A DNA stretch of 64,000 nucleotides, from NCBI RefSeq assembly GCF_000238775.2, contig NZ_AFEJ02000002.1, positions 1,907,501 to 1,971,500 on the forward strand. The letters are read 5' to 3'. This document shows positions 1-8,141 of this stretch, piece by piece. The position numbers were made by a program, and so were the translations under genes. The notes under the pieces were generated by a model that worked only from the letters and a program-made list of their open reading frames with translations, did not search any database and was not told the origin of the DNA. Source of the DNA: Acaryochloris sp. CCMEE 5410 (GTDB lineage Bacteria > Cyanobacteriota > Cyanobacteriia > Thermosynechococcales > Thermosynechococcaceae). Each line of letters starts with the position of its first letter. Within the stretch, counting starts at the first letter, position 1.

Positions 1-783
1 ACTGCTTATGGCGAAACCCTAGAAGGACTGATGTCCTTCATTAGCGGGAAACTCGTGGGTATTTTAAACGGAATCGACGTTGAGTCTTTTGACCCCAGTA
101 CTGACAAGTACATTCCCAAAAATTACTCTGCTACCTCCTTAGACAAACGTCGAGCCAATAAGATTGCATTGCAAGAAGAGTTGGGCTTAGAGGTTAATTC
201 TGGTGCGTTCGTAGTAGGGATGATTGCCCGTCTCGTCGAGCAAAAAGGCTTAGATCTAGTCATTCAGGTTCTTGACCGATTTATGGCGTATACAGATGCA
301 CAATTTGTACTGTTGGGCACCGGCGATCGCTACTATGAAACTCAGCTATGGCAAATTGCCTCAAGGTTTAACGGTCGGATGTCTACGCAGCTTCTGTACA
401 ATCCAGGATTATCCAGGCGAGTATATGCTGGAGCTGATGCATTTCTAATGCCCAGTCGGTATGAACCCTGTGGCATCAGCCAAATGCTCGCCCTGCGGTA
501 TGGATGTGTTCCAATCGTTCGTCGAACAGGTGGATTAGTAGACACCGTTAGCCATCATGACCCCAATGAGCAAACAGGGACAGGCTACTGTTTTGATCGA
601 TACGAACCACTGGATTTATATACCTGTATGATTCGGGCTTGGGAAGGATTTCATTATCATGATGCCTGGCAATCACTACAGAAACGAGGCATGCAAGTGG
701 ATTTTAGCTGGGCTAAATCTGCAAAGGAATACAATAAGATGTATCAAAAAATATTAGGACTGCCCTCTACAGCCATCTCTTAA
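1..783 (+). CDS. glgA: Glycogen synthase, C-terminal part (cut by window start)
   Basis: This is the C-terminal 260 residues of a GT5-family glycogen/starch synthase, which transfers glucose from ADP-glucose to the growing alpha-1,4-glucan. The reading frame is open from base 1, so the N-terminal Rossmann domain lies outside the window. The visible part begins just before the interdomain segment GKLVGILNGID, then has the nucleotide-sugar-binding strand GMIARLVEQKG and the family signature PSRYEPCGISQMLALRYG followed by RRTGGLVDTV. These are the GT-B C-terminal donor-site motifs. The gene ends at TAA with no gene close behind it. Assignment to GT5 is firm. Cyanobacteria often have two glgA paralogues, and which one this is cannot be decided here. 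Confidence 0.93.
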   Translation, partial: TAYGETLEGLMSFISGKLVGILNGIDVESFDPSTDKYIPKNYSATSLDKRRANKIALQEELGLEVNSGAFVVGMIARLVEQKGLDLVIQVLDRFMAYTDAQFVLLGTGDRYYETQLWQIASRFNGRMSTQLLYNPGLSRRVYAGADAFLMPSRYEPCGISQMLALRYGCVPIVRRTGGLVDTVSHHDPNEQTGTGYCFDRYEPLDLYTCMIRAWEGFHYHDAWQSLQKRGMQVDFSWAKSAKEYNKMYQKILGLPSTAIS

Positions 784-1093
784 TAACATTTCAAACCTCT
801 ATAAGCTGCTGTTGTTACTCACTAATGTGGCATCAAAGACAGGTTGACCGTCTGCTCTTATGAGACAATGCAAGAGTAATAAAATACATATGTCGAGGGA
901 AGAGCTTAGGGCTTGCCATCTTAAACACCAGATGCCAATTAGTTATTAACGGCTAGCGAATACTATTACTAACAAAAAGCATTGCTGAATGTTATCGGTT
1001 TGCTGCGTCCACTGAAATAACTGCTGCTTAGGTGTATTGTTGTCTGTCCTCAAGCATTCGTTTACCGTTCAATTCTAATCTCTGAGTTTTACC
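784..1093. other. Intergenic stretch and probable rbp leader
   Basis: No convincing gene is visible in these 310 bases. They lie between the end of glgA and the RRM gene, both on the plus strand, and should hold the rbp promoter and a leader. Cyanobacterial rbp genes commonly have long 5' leaders linked to cold regulation, but no specific promoter could be picked out here. Confidence 0.4.
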
Positions 1094-1342
1094 ATGACCA
1101 TTTATATTGGCAATCTGTCTTACCAAGCCACTGAAAACGATGTCCGAGAAGTTTTTAATGAATATGGCACTGTTAAGCGAGTTGTTCTCCCAGTAGATCG
1201 TGAAACAGGCCGGATGCGGGGTTTTGCCTTCGTGGAAATGACAGAAGATAATGATGAAGAAACAGCAATTGCTGATTTAGATGGTGCTGAGTGGATGGGA
1301 AGACAGCTAAAAGTCAATAAAGCTAAGCCTCGCGAACGATAA
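1094..1342 (+). CDS. Small RNA-binding protein with one RRM domain
   Basis: An 82-residue protein that is essentially one RNA-recognition motif. RNP2 is IYIGNL at residues 3-8 and RNP1 is RGFAFVEM at residues 42-49, with the aromatic residues expected to stack on RNA. An acidic run (about residues 50-57) follows RNP1. The C-terminus is short and basic (KPRER) and lacks the glycine-rich tail of the cold-induced Rbp class, so this resembles the tail-less cyanobacterial Rbp proteins. Such proteins bind RNA in the cytoplasm, and some members help target photosystem mRNAs to thylakoids. A strong terminator-like hairpin begins about 130 bases downstream. The family is certain; the paralogue name is not. 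Confidence 0.93.
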   Translation: MTIYIGNLSYQATENDVREVFNEYGTVKRVVLPVDRETGRMRGFAFVEMTEDNDEETAIADLDGAEWMGRQLKVNKAKPRER

Positions 1343-1475
1343 ATGCTCATTCCAAAATTCTCAGTTATCTTTAGCAATTCACCTATAGCCTTTCAGTATT
1401 AAATCTGTGTCGGGAGCCTTAACGGCTCATAGGGCAGATACGAAAATTCAATATCATGAGCCCTATATTTGAGAT

Positions 1476-1537
1476 TTTTCTCAAAAAAGAAACCGCTTCG
1501 TTATCCAACAGATGAAGCGGTTTCTTTTTTGAGAAAA
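1476..1537. terminator. Long perfect hairpin, bidirectional terminator
   Basis: Bases 1476-1499 are the exact reverse complement of 1514-1537, giving a 24 bp perfect stem with a 14 base loop. The GC core (ACCGCTTC/GAAGCGGT) is flanked by A and T runs, so either strand gives a GC stem followed by U-rich sequence. It lies downstream of the RRM gene and is the only obvious terminator for it. Confidence 0.85.
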
Positions 1538-1900
1538 TTTATTAAAGACTATTGATACAAACTTCGAAAACGCTTTGTCTATATTCAAGAAAGCTGAGAA
1601 CACAAGTGTGGATGAGTGGCCAGTGGACACCAAACCCTCAAAACTAAGGGCGACTCAAAGAGTATTTACTAATCAGTTCGACATGTTGGCTTTGAGTGCT
1701 CAAGCCAACAAATGACCAAAGACAAACTACTTTTAAGAACGAACTATCGTCTTAGTTATCAACGAGAAACCTGCACAAAAGTACCTAGTTAGCGATAACT
1801 AGGTACTCTCAATCATCCTTTCAAATATCGTGCAAGGATTCTTGACTAGCTTCCCCGGCTAGCGGTTTGAGCATAGAGAAGAATCAGAAACACACAAGGT
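1538..1900. other. Gene-free stretch with two further inverted repeats
   Basis: No gene is recognisable. Two hairpins stand out. GTTGGCTTTGAG (1685-1696) pairs with CTCAAGCCAAC (1699-1709) with one bulged T and a 2 base loop. GTACCTAGTTA (1781-1791) pairs perfectly with TAACTAGGTAC (1796-1806) around a GCGA loop. Neither is followed by a clear T-run. They could belong to a non-coding RNA, a regulatory dyad, or debris of a lost element. Confidence 0.45.
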
Positions 1901-2129
1901 ATGAAGACGAATAAAGCGGTAGCAATTGCACCTAAATCATTAACTGGCATAGGAATTAATCTCTATCTCATCTGGGCATTTATAAACTTTACAATACCAT
2001 TTTTGCTAAACCTCTTTGGAAAGATTTATCAATACCTACTTGAACAACACGGATGGTCATGCCTCTTTAGGTTTCCTTATACAGGTCGCAATTGGAATGA
2101 CCATGACAGCTATGAAGGCTTGGTTTTAA
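1901..2129 (+). pseudogene. Small membrane protein, probably frameshifted
   Basis: An ATG at 1901 opens a frame with a hydrophobic helix ([20 protein letters not shown]), reading as far as EQHGWSCLF and then becoming unlike a membrane protein. If four bases (ATGG, near 2052) are skipped, the frame continues as QHGHASLGFLIQVAIGMTMT and stops at 2127-2129. That gives a coherent protein of about 74 residues with two membrane helices. I infer a 4-base insertion or a sequencing error. The unshifted frame runs to 2158 and overlaps the ferredoxin gene by 49 bases, whereas the restored one overlaps by 20. The family is not recognised. The reading is tentative because no homologue could be aligned. 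Confidence 0.35.
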
Positions 2130-2409
2130 TGGAAGCAGACCCAAGCACCAAAGTTTGACAAGCTAGACGATACGTCTCGGGTTTTCTCTTAAGCTTGGCA
2201 TCTTCTACGGGCGTTCGAGGAGAAAGGTTTTCCATTCCCTCAACAACCTCAATAAGGCATGTTCCACATTGGCCATAGCCTCCGCAGTTCATTAACTTAC
2301 CCTTAAACGTATAGAGGTCAATTTTGTTATCCAGCGCAACCGAGCGTAGATCATCTTCTTCTAAAACATCTATCTCTTGGCTTTCATTAACAAACAGAAT
2401 GCTGGACAT
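2110..2409 (-). CDS. 2Fe-2S ferredoxin-like protein
   Basis: A 99-residue plant-type ferredoxin fold protein. The cluster ligands are visible as Cys42-x5-Cys48-x2-Cys51 ([10 protein letters not shown]) and Cys84 in RLAC, the canonical [2Fe-2S] arrangement. It probably carries electrons in the cytoplasm or stroma-side compartment, but the partner is unknown. It differs from photosynthetic PetF in its loop (GGYGQCGTC rather than the SCRAGACSTC type). It is divergent from psbB with a 537 base spacer. A ferredoxin-like gene beside psbB is, from memory, a recurrent cyanobacterial arrangement, which hints at a photosystem II-related role. ATG at 2409 is the only sensible start. Confidence 0.88.
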   Translation of the reverse strand: MSSILFVNESQEIDVLEEDDLRSVALDNKIDLYTFKGKLMNCGGYGQCGTCLIEVVEGMENLSPRTPVEDAKLKRKPETYRLACQTLVLGSASIKTKPS

Positions 2410-2946
2410 AGCTGGCGATATACCTTGGATCTGAGATTTATTTAGTAAATGTTTACAGGTGAAGGGTTCAGAACAGAGAGTTTAGCAATAAGTTCATCAG
2501 CAGGCAGGCCGACCAATTGCCAGTTCGCCCGAATTTCAAATCGTTAAGTTCTCTTGCATTGAGTCCCTACTCTAGTTACACTTCGTTATACACTTTATTG
2601 TTTCGTATAGTACATTAGGTTGCCCTCAATCATTCAAACTCCAGAATCATTTACCACTGTTTCCTAAAGTTTGAGTGTGTCTTGCTTGTTTTAATAATAA
2701 TCAGCATATTAGCCTACACCGTTGAGTTCTAGTGACTTCAATGTCAACTTAGGTCTGCCATGTAAGCACTAAGTATGATTCAATGAATCACAGTGACGAC
2801 AGCAGTTGGCTTAAATTACTGAATTACTGCAATTGATACAAGAAGGGCTTCATAAACCAATTGGTTGTGAGGTCTTATTAGGATCGGCCCATTAAAAAAA
2901 TGCTGCAAGTTAAAGTATTGACGTTTTAAGAGGAGGAGCGTAGTCG
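2410..2946. other. Divergent promoter region, ferredoxin/psbB
   Basis: This 537 base AT-rich spacer separates the minus-strand ferredoxin gene from psbB and must hold promoters for both. No ORF with coding character was seen. A strong ribosome-binding site, AGGAGG at 2931-2936, precedes the psbB ATG by 10 bases. Specific -35/-10 boxes could not be assigned with confidence. Confidence 0.5.
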
Positions 2947-4467
2947 ATGGGACTACCCTGGTACCGAGTACACACAGTCGTCCTGAATGATCCAGGACGA
3001 CTGCTATCTGTGCATTTGATGCACACTGCCCTGGTGAGCGGCTGGGCAGGCTCCATGGCACTCTACGAGTTGGCCAAGTACGATCCAAGCGATCCAGTAT
3101 TAAACCCCATGTGGCGTCAAGGCACATTCGTTATGCCTGTGATGACTCGCATTGGTGTCACTCACTCTTGGAGTGGCTGGACAGTTACTGGTGAGCCTTG
3201 GGTTACACAGCCAGGAATTTTAGGCGCACACCTAAACTTCTTTAGTTATGAGGGTGTCATCCTCATGCATATCCTGGCTGCAGGTTTGTTTTTCTTAGCT
3301 GCCGTTTGGCACTGGATTAACTGGGATTTAGACATCTACTATCCCGATGGTTCTTCTGAGCCCGCAAGTGATTGGCCCAAAATTTTCGGTCTTCACCTAC
3401 TGACATTAGGAATTGTTTGTTTCGGCTTTGGATCTCTCCACTTAACTGGAATCTTAGGCCCAGGCATGTGGGTTTCGGATCCTTACGGACTCACAGGTCA
3501 TGTGCAAGGGGTTAGCCCAGATTGGAGACCATTTGCCTTTGACCCCTACAATCCCACGGGTTTGGTTACTCACCATATCTCTGCAGGGATTGCCCTCATC
3601 ATTGGCGGCATTTTCCATACTGTTTCTCGTCCTTCTGAGCGCCTTTATAACGCTCTCAGCATGGGTAACGTTGAAACCGTACTATCCAGTTCTGTTGCCT
3701 TTGTAGCTGCGGCTGCATTCGTAATGGTTGGAACCATGTGGTATGGAAGTGCAACTACTCCAATCGAATTGTTTGGTCCTACTCGTTATCAGTGGGATAG
3801 CGGTTACTTCCAAACTGAAATCCAGCGCCGTGTGCAGTCTGGTCAAACATGGGATCAAATCCCTGAGAAGCTTGTTTTCTACGATTACATCGGTAATAGC
3901 CCTGCTAAAGGTGGTTTATTCCGCACAGGTGCTATGAACAGTGGTGACGGTATTGCTAGAGCATGGGAAGGTCATCCTACATTTACGGATTCAGAAGGTC
4001 GTGAGTTGTTCGTGCGGCGCATGCCCAACTTCTTCGAAACTTTCCCAGTTGTTCTAACTGACAAAGATGGTGTTGTCCGCGCTGACATTCCTTTCCGACG
4101 AGCTGAATCTCGATACAGCTTTGAGCAGAAAGGCGTTTCAGTCTCCTTTGAAGGTGGTACTCTAAACGGTCAAACCTTCACCGATGCTCCTTCTGTTAAG
4201 AAGTATGCTCGTAAAGCTCAGCTCGGTGAACCTTTCGAGTTCGATCGTGAAACGCTTGGTTCTGATGGTGTTTTCCGAACCAGCACTCGTGGTTGGTTTG
4301 CATTCAGCCACTCTTGCTATGCACTACTCTTCTTCTTCGGTCACTGGTGGCATGGCGCTCGTACTATCTTCAAGGATGTGTTCGAGGGTGTTGATCCTAA
4401 CCTACCTGAAGAGCAAGTGGAATGGGGTGTCTTCCAGAAAGTTGGTGACACAACCACCCGTGCTTAG
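2947..4467 (+). CDS. psbB: Photosystem II core antenna CP47
   Basis: A 506-residue chlorophyll-binding core antenna protein of photosystem II in the thylakoid membrane. It begins [18 protein letters not shown] and shows the CP43/CP47 pattern of six membrane helices with repeated histidine ligands, for example [27 protein letters not shown] and the late [21 protein letters not shown]. The large lumenal loop lies between helices 5 and 6, about residues 260-450. Length and sequence match PsbB closely. psbT follows 162 bases downstream on the same strand and is probably co-transcribed. In Acaryochloris-type organisms this protein would bind chlorophyll d, but the sequence alone does not show that. 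Confidence 0.98.
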   Translation: MGLPWYRVHTVVLNDPGRLLSVHLMHTALVSGWAGSMALYELAKYDPSDPVLNPMWRQGTFVMPVMTRIGVTHSWSGWTVTGEPWVTQPGILGAHLNFFSYEGVILMHILAAGLFFLAAVWHWINWDLDIYYPDGSSEPASDWPKIFGLHLLTLGIVCFGFGSLHLTGILGPGMWVSDPYGLTGHVQGVSPDWRPFAFDPYNPTGLVTHHISAGIALIIGGIFHTVSRPSERLYNALSMGNVETVLSSSVAFVAAAAFVMVGTMWYGSATTPIELFGPTRYQWDSGYFQTEIQRRVQSGQTWDQIPEKLVFYDYIGNSPAKGGLFRTGAMNSGDGIARAWEGHPTFTDSEGRELFVRRMPNFFETFPVVLTDKDGVVRADIPFRRAESRYSFEQKGVSVSFEGGTLNGQTFTDAPSVKKYARKAQLGEPFEFDRETLGSDGVFRTSTRGWFAFSHSCYALLFFFGHWWHGARTIFKDVFEGVDPNLPEEQVEWGVFQKVGDTTTRA

Positions 4468-4629
4468 TTAGTCCTAAGAGGATGTTGAATTCTAAGGAAG
4501 TGCTGATTTAGCACTCACTAGGTTCAAAAAGAAGGCTACTGAACGCTTCTAAGTCCGACAATGATTAGAATGTGTATAGGTAGCCTTCTTAGTTATTTGA
4601 ATTAGCATTTATTGAGGGGTTTTAATCCT

Positions 4630-4722
4630 ATGGACGTTATTGCTTACGTATTTATTCTTGCCTGTCTAATCGGGTTGTTTTTCTTTGCAGTCTTCTTCCG
4701 CGAGAAGCCTACTCGAATCTAG
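4630..4722 (+). CDS. psbT: Photosystem II protein PsbT
   Basis: A 30-residue single-helix thylakoid protein found at the photosystem II monomer-monomer interface. The peptide starts MDVIAYVFILACLIGLFF and ends REKPTRI, matching PsbT in length, in the N-terminal helix starting at the first residues, and in the FFRE-P stromal end. A ribosome-binding sequence (GAGGGG) lies 11-16 bases before the ATG. It follows psbB, the usual cyanobacterial and plastid neighbour. It was recognised by hand translation because it is too short for standard ORF cut-offs. Confidence 0.93.
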   Translation: MDVIAYVFILACLIGLFFFAVFFREKPTRI

Positions 4723-4780
4723 ATTGACCGAGCTTCTAAAGTACTAGCTGCATTTAGGCTAGCTCAAAAAGTTCAACAAT

Positions 4781-4811
4781 AAAAACCGCTTTCTTTTGAA
4801 GGCGGTTTTTT
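4781..4811 (+). terminator. Rho-independent terminator after psbB-psbT
   Basis: AAAAACCGC (4781-4789) pairs with GCGGTTTTT (4802-4810). Extra TTC/GAA pairing and a G-U pair close the stem further inward, and a T-run follows. It lies 58 bases past psbT. The A-run on the left side lets it also serve the minus-strand rimM gene that ends at 4825. Confidence 0.85.
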
Positions 4812-4824
4812 GCATCAACTGACT

Positions 4825-5403
4825 CTACTCAGGAATCAATCCCTTGGGGGGGGTAATTTCTATGCGTTTTCTCTCTATATCGACGATCGGTACTAGAGCT
4901 GAGACAAATGGTAGCAGAATCGTTTTTGTAGTGTCGGCAAGTTGAATTTCCAGCAAATCATTGCCTGCACTGGCAAGGCTAACGACTGAACCTACGACTG
5001 CTTGGGTTTGGTGATCAACAACTGTTATGCCGATCAAATCAGATAGATAATACTCGCCCTCTGCCAAGGTGGGGCGATCATTGCTGCGAACAAGAAGTTT
5101 AGTTCCTTTTAGAGCTTCGGATTGATCTCTAAAGTTGACATTGGCCAATTTAACAACGTAAATCCCTTTGCGTTCAACAAAGCGACCTCTGATAAGTTGA
5201 ATCTCTTCTGGAGTCGATGCTCCGATAGGGGGTACTAGCCAGCGGGGGCCCGGCTGGGTAAAGCGCTCAGGAAAGTCTGAATCTGGATAAACTTTAACCT
5301 CTCCATTTAATCCATGGGCACCTACGATGGTGCCAACTTCTAACCATTCTTCTGAAGTATCATCATTGGGTAAATCTGGGGAAAGGGAGTCACTCACCGG
5401 CAT
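4825..5403 (-). CDS. rimM: Ribosome maturation factor RimM
   Basis: A protein of 192 residues from the chosen ATG. RimM binds ribosomal protein S19 and helps mature the 30S subunit and 16S rRNA. The N-terminal RimM domain has the signature VGTIVGAHGLNGEVKVYP followed by RFTQPGPRW. A C-terminal PRC-barrel contains YYLSDLIGITVVD and the closing LLPFVSALVPIVDIERKRIEI. A longer frame back to a TTG at 5469 would overlap the upstream aminotransferase by 32 bases, so I prefer the ATG at 5403, which has AAAGGA immediately upstream. It is probably co-transcribed with that aminotransferase. Confidence 0.93.
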   Translation of the reverse strand: MPVSDSLSPDLPNDDTSEEWLEVGTIVGAHGLNGEVKVYPDSDFPERFTQPGPRWLVPPIGASTPEEIQLIRGRFVERKGIYVVKLANVNFRDQSEALKGTKLLVRSNDRPTLAEGEYYLSDLIGITVVDHQTQAVVGSVVSLASAGNDLLEIQLADTTKTILLPFVSALVPIVDIERKRIEITPPKGLIPE

Positions 5404-5437
5404 ATCCTTTGAGTTGACATAAGCTGGAAGAACTTCA

Positions 5438-6715
5438 TTATGCCTTGTTGCTTCGGTACACTTCTTCAATCACTTGAACGAGTCGCTGCATGGCGATGGT
5501 TATTTCTTCGTCAGTGGCGGTTAAGCTAATGCGCAAACATTGATGCTTGTGGGGCCAGTCTTGGGATAAACCGGGAAAGAAAGAGTGGCCAGGAACAACA
5601 ATCACCCCTACTTGCTTTAGCTGTTGATAGAGTTGCCAGTCTGAAATGGGCAATTCTTTAAGCCACAACCAGGCAAAAATTGCACCTTCACCCAAATGTA
5701 AAAACCAGGGCAGAGTGGAGGGCATATGTTGGTCGAGGGTGGATTGGAGGAGGGCGAGCTTAGCTTGATAGTAAGGCCGAATCACCTGGACGGAGATATT
5801 AGCTAAGGCACCGGATTGGATGGCTTGGGCTGCGATCGCTTGTCCGTATCGCCCAGAATGAATACAGACATTGGTTTGGAAGGCTTCTAGGGTTTGAATG
5901 ATACGCTCATCGCCAATGGCAATACCAACCCGTTCCCCAGGCAAGCCCGCTTTAGACAAGCTCATGCAATGGACAACGTTATTCCCTAAGATGGGTGCGA
6001 TCTGGGTGTAATTGAGGCTGGGGTAGGGGGGCCCATAGGCGGAATCAATCAAGACTGGAATATCAAAGGGAGCCGCCAGATCGGCAATCTGTTTTACCTC
6101 GGCCTTACTGAGGACGTTCCCCGTGGGATTACAGGGGCGCGAAAAAATGATGCAGCCTGTGGTTTCATCGAAGTGCAGCTGTTCAAAGTCTGGCCTGTAT
6201 TTGAACCGATGGGCCGTTTCGTCAATCTCTAAGGTAGGTTGATAGGCTTTTAAGGCTTCTGGGGTCAGGCAAATACCACCATATCCGGTGTAGTCCGGCG
6301 AGAGGGGCAAGACAATATTTTTGAGCTGCCCCGTTTCAGTTGCCCCGCCAAAGGCATTCGCGGCCAAGAAGTAGAGGGCTTGGCTACCTGGCGTAATCAG
6401 GATTTGGCGATCCGTGAGGTTGAGGCCATAGCGCTGATTAAAATCTTTTTGAATCGCCTCGACTAAGGGCTGATAGCCCTGGCTGGTGCCGTAGCGACAA
6501 ACCACTTCACCGTAATCAGGACTTGCTAACAATTGGGTGGTGCAGTCCCGCCATAGCTGTTCGACCTCAGGTAGGATAACCGGATTGCCTGCACTGAGAT
6601 TGATAAAGGATTCATCGGGATTGGCTCTCAAGGTTTCGATAATGTCTTTCATGATGGCGCGAACACCCGTCAAGGCAGACATCTGATTGCCAATTTGCGA
6701 AAGCGTTGGAGGCAT
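5438..6715 (-). CDS. avtA: Valine-pyruvate-type class I aminotransferase
   Basis: A 425-residue PLP-dependent aminotransferase of fold type I. The N-terminus (about 1-70) has the AvtA-like pattern IGNQMSALTGVRAIMKDI and FINLSAGNPVILPEVE. The PLP lysine lies in SLSKAGLPGERVG, with SRPCNPTGN and the tyrosine-containing DSAYGPPYP segment before it and the substrate-carboxylate arginine near LRISLTATDEE. AvtA interconverts valine and 3-methyl-2-oxobutanoate using alanine/pyruvate. Exact substrate specificity cannot be read from sequence and a broader branched-chain or alanine role is possible. panB, about 23 kb away, uses the same keto acid. It lies upstream of rimM on the same strand. Confidence 0.85.
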   Translation of the reverse strand: MPPTLSQIGNQMSALTGVRAIMKDIIETLRANPDESFINLSAGNPVILPEVEQLWRDCTTQLLASPDYGEVVCRYGTSQGYQPLVEAIQKDFNQRYGLNLTDRQILITPGSQALYFLAANAFGGATETGQLKNIVLPLSPDYTGYGGICLTPEALKAYQPTLEIDETAHRFKYRPDFEQLHFDETTGCIIFSRPCNPTGNVLSKAEVKQIADLAAPFDIPVLIDSAYGPPYPSLNYTQIAPILGNNVVHCMSLSKAGLPGERVGIAIGDERIIQTLEAFQTNVCIHSGRYGQAIAAQAIQSGALANISVQVIRPYYQAKLALLQSTLDQHMPSTLPWFLHLGEGAIFAWLWLKELPISDWQLYQQLKQVGVIVVPGHSFFPGLSQDWPHKHQCLRISLTATDEEITIAMQRLVQVIEEVYRSNKA

Positions 6716-6848
6716 TGATTATGAGCCAATCAAGAGTTTATCGTTTTGCACTTGGGACCTTGCCCCACCAGGTAGGGCAGATCCCAATATCTTAGGGGGT
6801 GTAGGCTGAACTCGCAATCCCTTTAGGCTAGTCCCTAGCCATCAAGTT

Positions 6849-7613
6849 TCACGGATCAAATAATAGATCTAGCAATCTCTGAAAATTTTCTGAGGTGGGA
6901 TGGTGTTTATAGTGTCGCAGTCTCTCAATACAGTGTTGTTGATCAGGATGAAACCAATGGGGAACGAGTAACGATGCAACTGTGGTGCCCCAAAATAAAC
7001 CCTGAGTCAGACTCGTTACATTTGCTGGTCGCCGCGTTGTACTGGCACTGCTGAAATCCAGTAAAACAGGGCCTTGAGTGGTCACAATACTATGGGCCGT
7101 TACACATCGAAGGTTGCCGTGATCTAGACTTGCTTGATCGAGCTGAAAGGCTTGCCAAAGCAGTTGAGTCAACTGAGATTGTAGGGTTGTGTGAGTCAAG
7201 GCCTGAAACGATTGCAGCCAGACCAACAATGGTTGCCCTACCACATGGTCCATCAGTAAAAAATTTGGGCTGCTACCCAGGAGTTGAGGGCCAACTTGGT
7301 GAGTATTAGCAAGGGTCAGCATTGAAGCTTCTTGGGCAAATGATGGACGAGAGGCATCTGCGCGTCGCACCTTCAGGGCGATCTGCTGGTCCTGGTGCTG
7401 GGCTAATAGGACTAACCCGCAATAGCCTAACCCCAAACAATGCCAGCCCTGAATCTGCTTGGGACCCCAATCATAAATGGCAGTGATGCCTAGATCTGAC
7501 AATTCGGAGATGCGATCGCAACCCACTCGTTCATCAGGATAGGCCAGCAACCTCTGTTGAGGGGATTGCAGAATTTCAGCTAAAGGAACAGCCGTTAATC
7601 CAGTTAAGTTCAC
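6849..7613 (-). CDS. Protein-kinase-like protein (COG2112-like)
   Basis: A 254-residue cytoplasmic protein resembling the archaeal/bacterial predicted Ser/Thr kinases of COG2112. A glycine-containing segment (GLGYCGLVLLA) is followed by the candidate ATP lysine in IALKVRRADAS. A helix with a conserved Glu (FAQEASML) comes next. The catalytic region reads SLDHGNLRCVTAHSI, and the metal-binding motif is LLDFSSAST. In COG2112 proteins the corresponding elements read DHGQL..H and DFE.AS, so the match is good but the Glu of DFE is replaced. The substrate is unknown. It starts with GTG 18 bases after the GNAT gene on the same strand, so the two are likely co-transcribed. Confidence 0.65.
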   Translation of the reverse strand: MNLTGLTAVPLAEILQSPQQRLLAYPDERVGCDRISELSDLGITAIYDWGPKQIQGWHCLGLGYCGLVLLAQHQDQQIALKVRRADASRPSFAQEASMLTLANTHQVGPQLLGSSPNFLLMDHVVGQPLLVWLQSFQALTHTTLQSQLTQLLWQAFQLDQASLDHGNLRCVTAHSIVTTQGPVLLDFSSASTTRRPANVTSLTQGLFWGTTVASLLVPHWFHPDQQHCIERLRHYKHHPTSENFQRLLDLLFDP

Positions 7614-7631
7614 TTTGATTGGTCAAGAGCC

Positions 7632-8096
7632 CTAATTCGACGCCACCTTGAAAGTCATTAAATGATAGCGGTCTCTGGCCGAGAAGCCTGCTTGTGAGTA
7701 GAGTCGTTTGGCTCTGTCGTTGGCACGGGACACTTCTAAATGCAAAGCAGCAACACCCAAGCTGGCAGCCTGTCGAATGACAAAGTCTAAGACTTGTTTA
7801 CCAATGCCTTGCCCCCGAGCACTTTCGATGAGAAACAGCTCATCAATAAATGCGTCTCGGCCACCTAGCTCAATGCTATAGCCAAAACATAAGGCAACAT
7901 ACCCCACCACTTTCTGGGAAGTAAAGATCAACCACACTCGTCCAACTTGAGAATCAGTACTGAGTAAAGGTAATACTGCATCACGCTGTTGCTGCTCCGA
8001 TAAACCAATCTGTTCAAATTCATGAGAGGCACGCACTAACGGCAATAAAGCTGCGACGTGAGAATCATTGGCGACTTGAAAGTAAGGGCTATCCAT
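7632..8096 (-). CDS. GNAT family N-acetyltransferase
   Basis: A 154-residue GCN5-related acetyltransferase that would move an acetyl group from acetyl-CoA to an amine. The acetyl-CoA pyrophosphate loop is RGQGIGKQVLDFV, preceded by the strand DELFLIESA. The C-terminal part (HLEVSRANDRAKRLYSQAGF) has the typical Asn and the Tyr that often acts as general acid. The substrate is unknown. It sits between the COQ4-like gene and the kinase-like gene on one strand with short gaps, so an operon is likely. Whether the three act together is not known. Confidence 0.9.
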   Translation of the reverse strand: MDSPYFQVANDSHVAALLPLVRASHEFEQIGLSEQQQRDAVLPLLSTDSQVGRVWLIFTSQKVVGYVALCFGYSIELGGRDAFIDELFLIESARGQGIGKQVLDFVIRQAASLGVAALHLEVSRANDRAKRLYSQAGFSARDRYHLMTFKVASN

Positions 8097-8141
8097 CCTT
8101 GGAACTGAGGGCGATATTCATCTAGAAGGGGGAACCAAAAG

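Noticed and set aside
4184-4471. Plus-strand frame of 95 codons inside psbB
   Set aside because: It is a shadow frame of the CP47 coding sequence.
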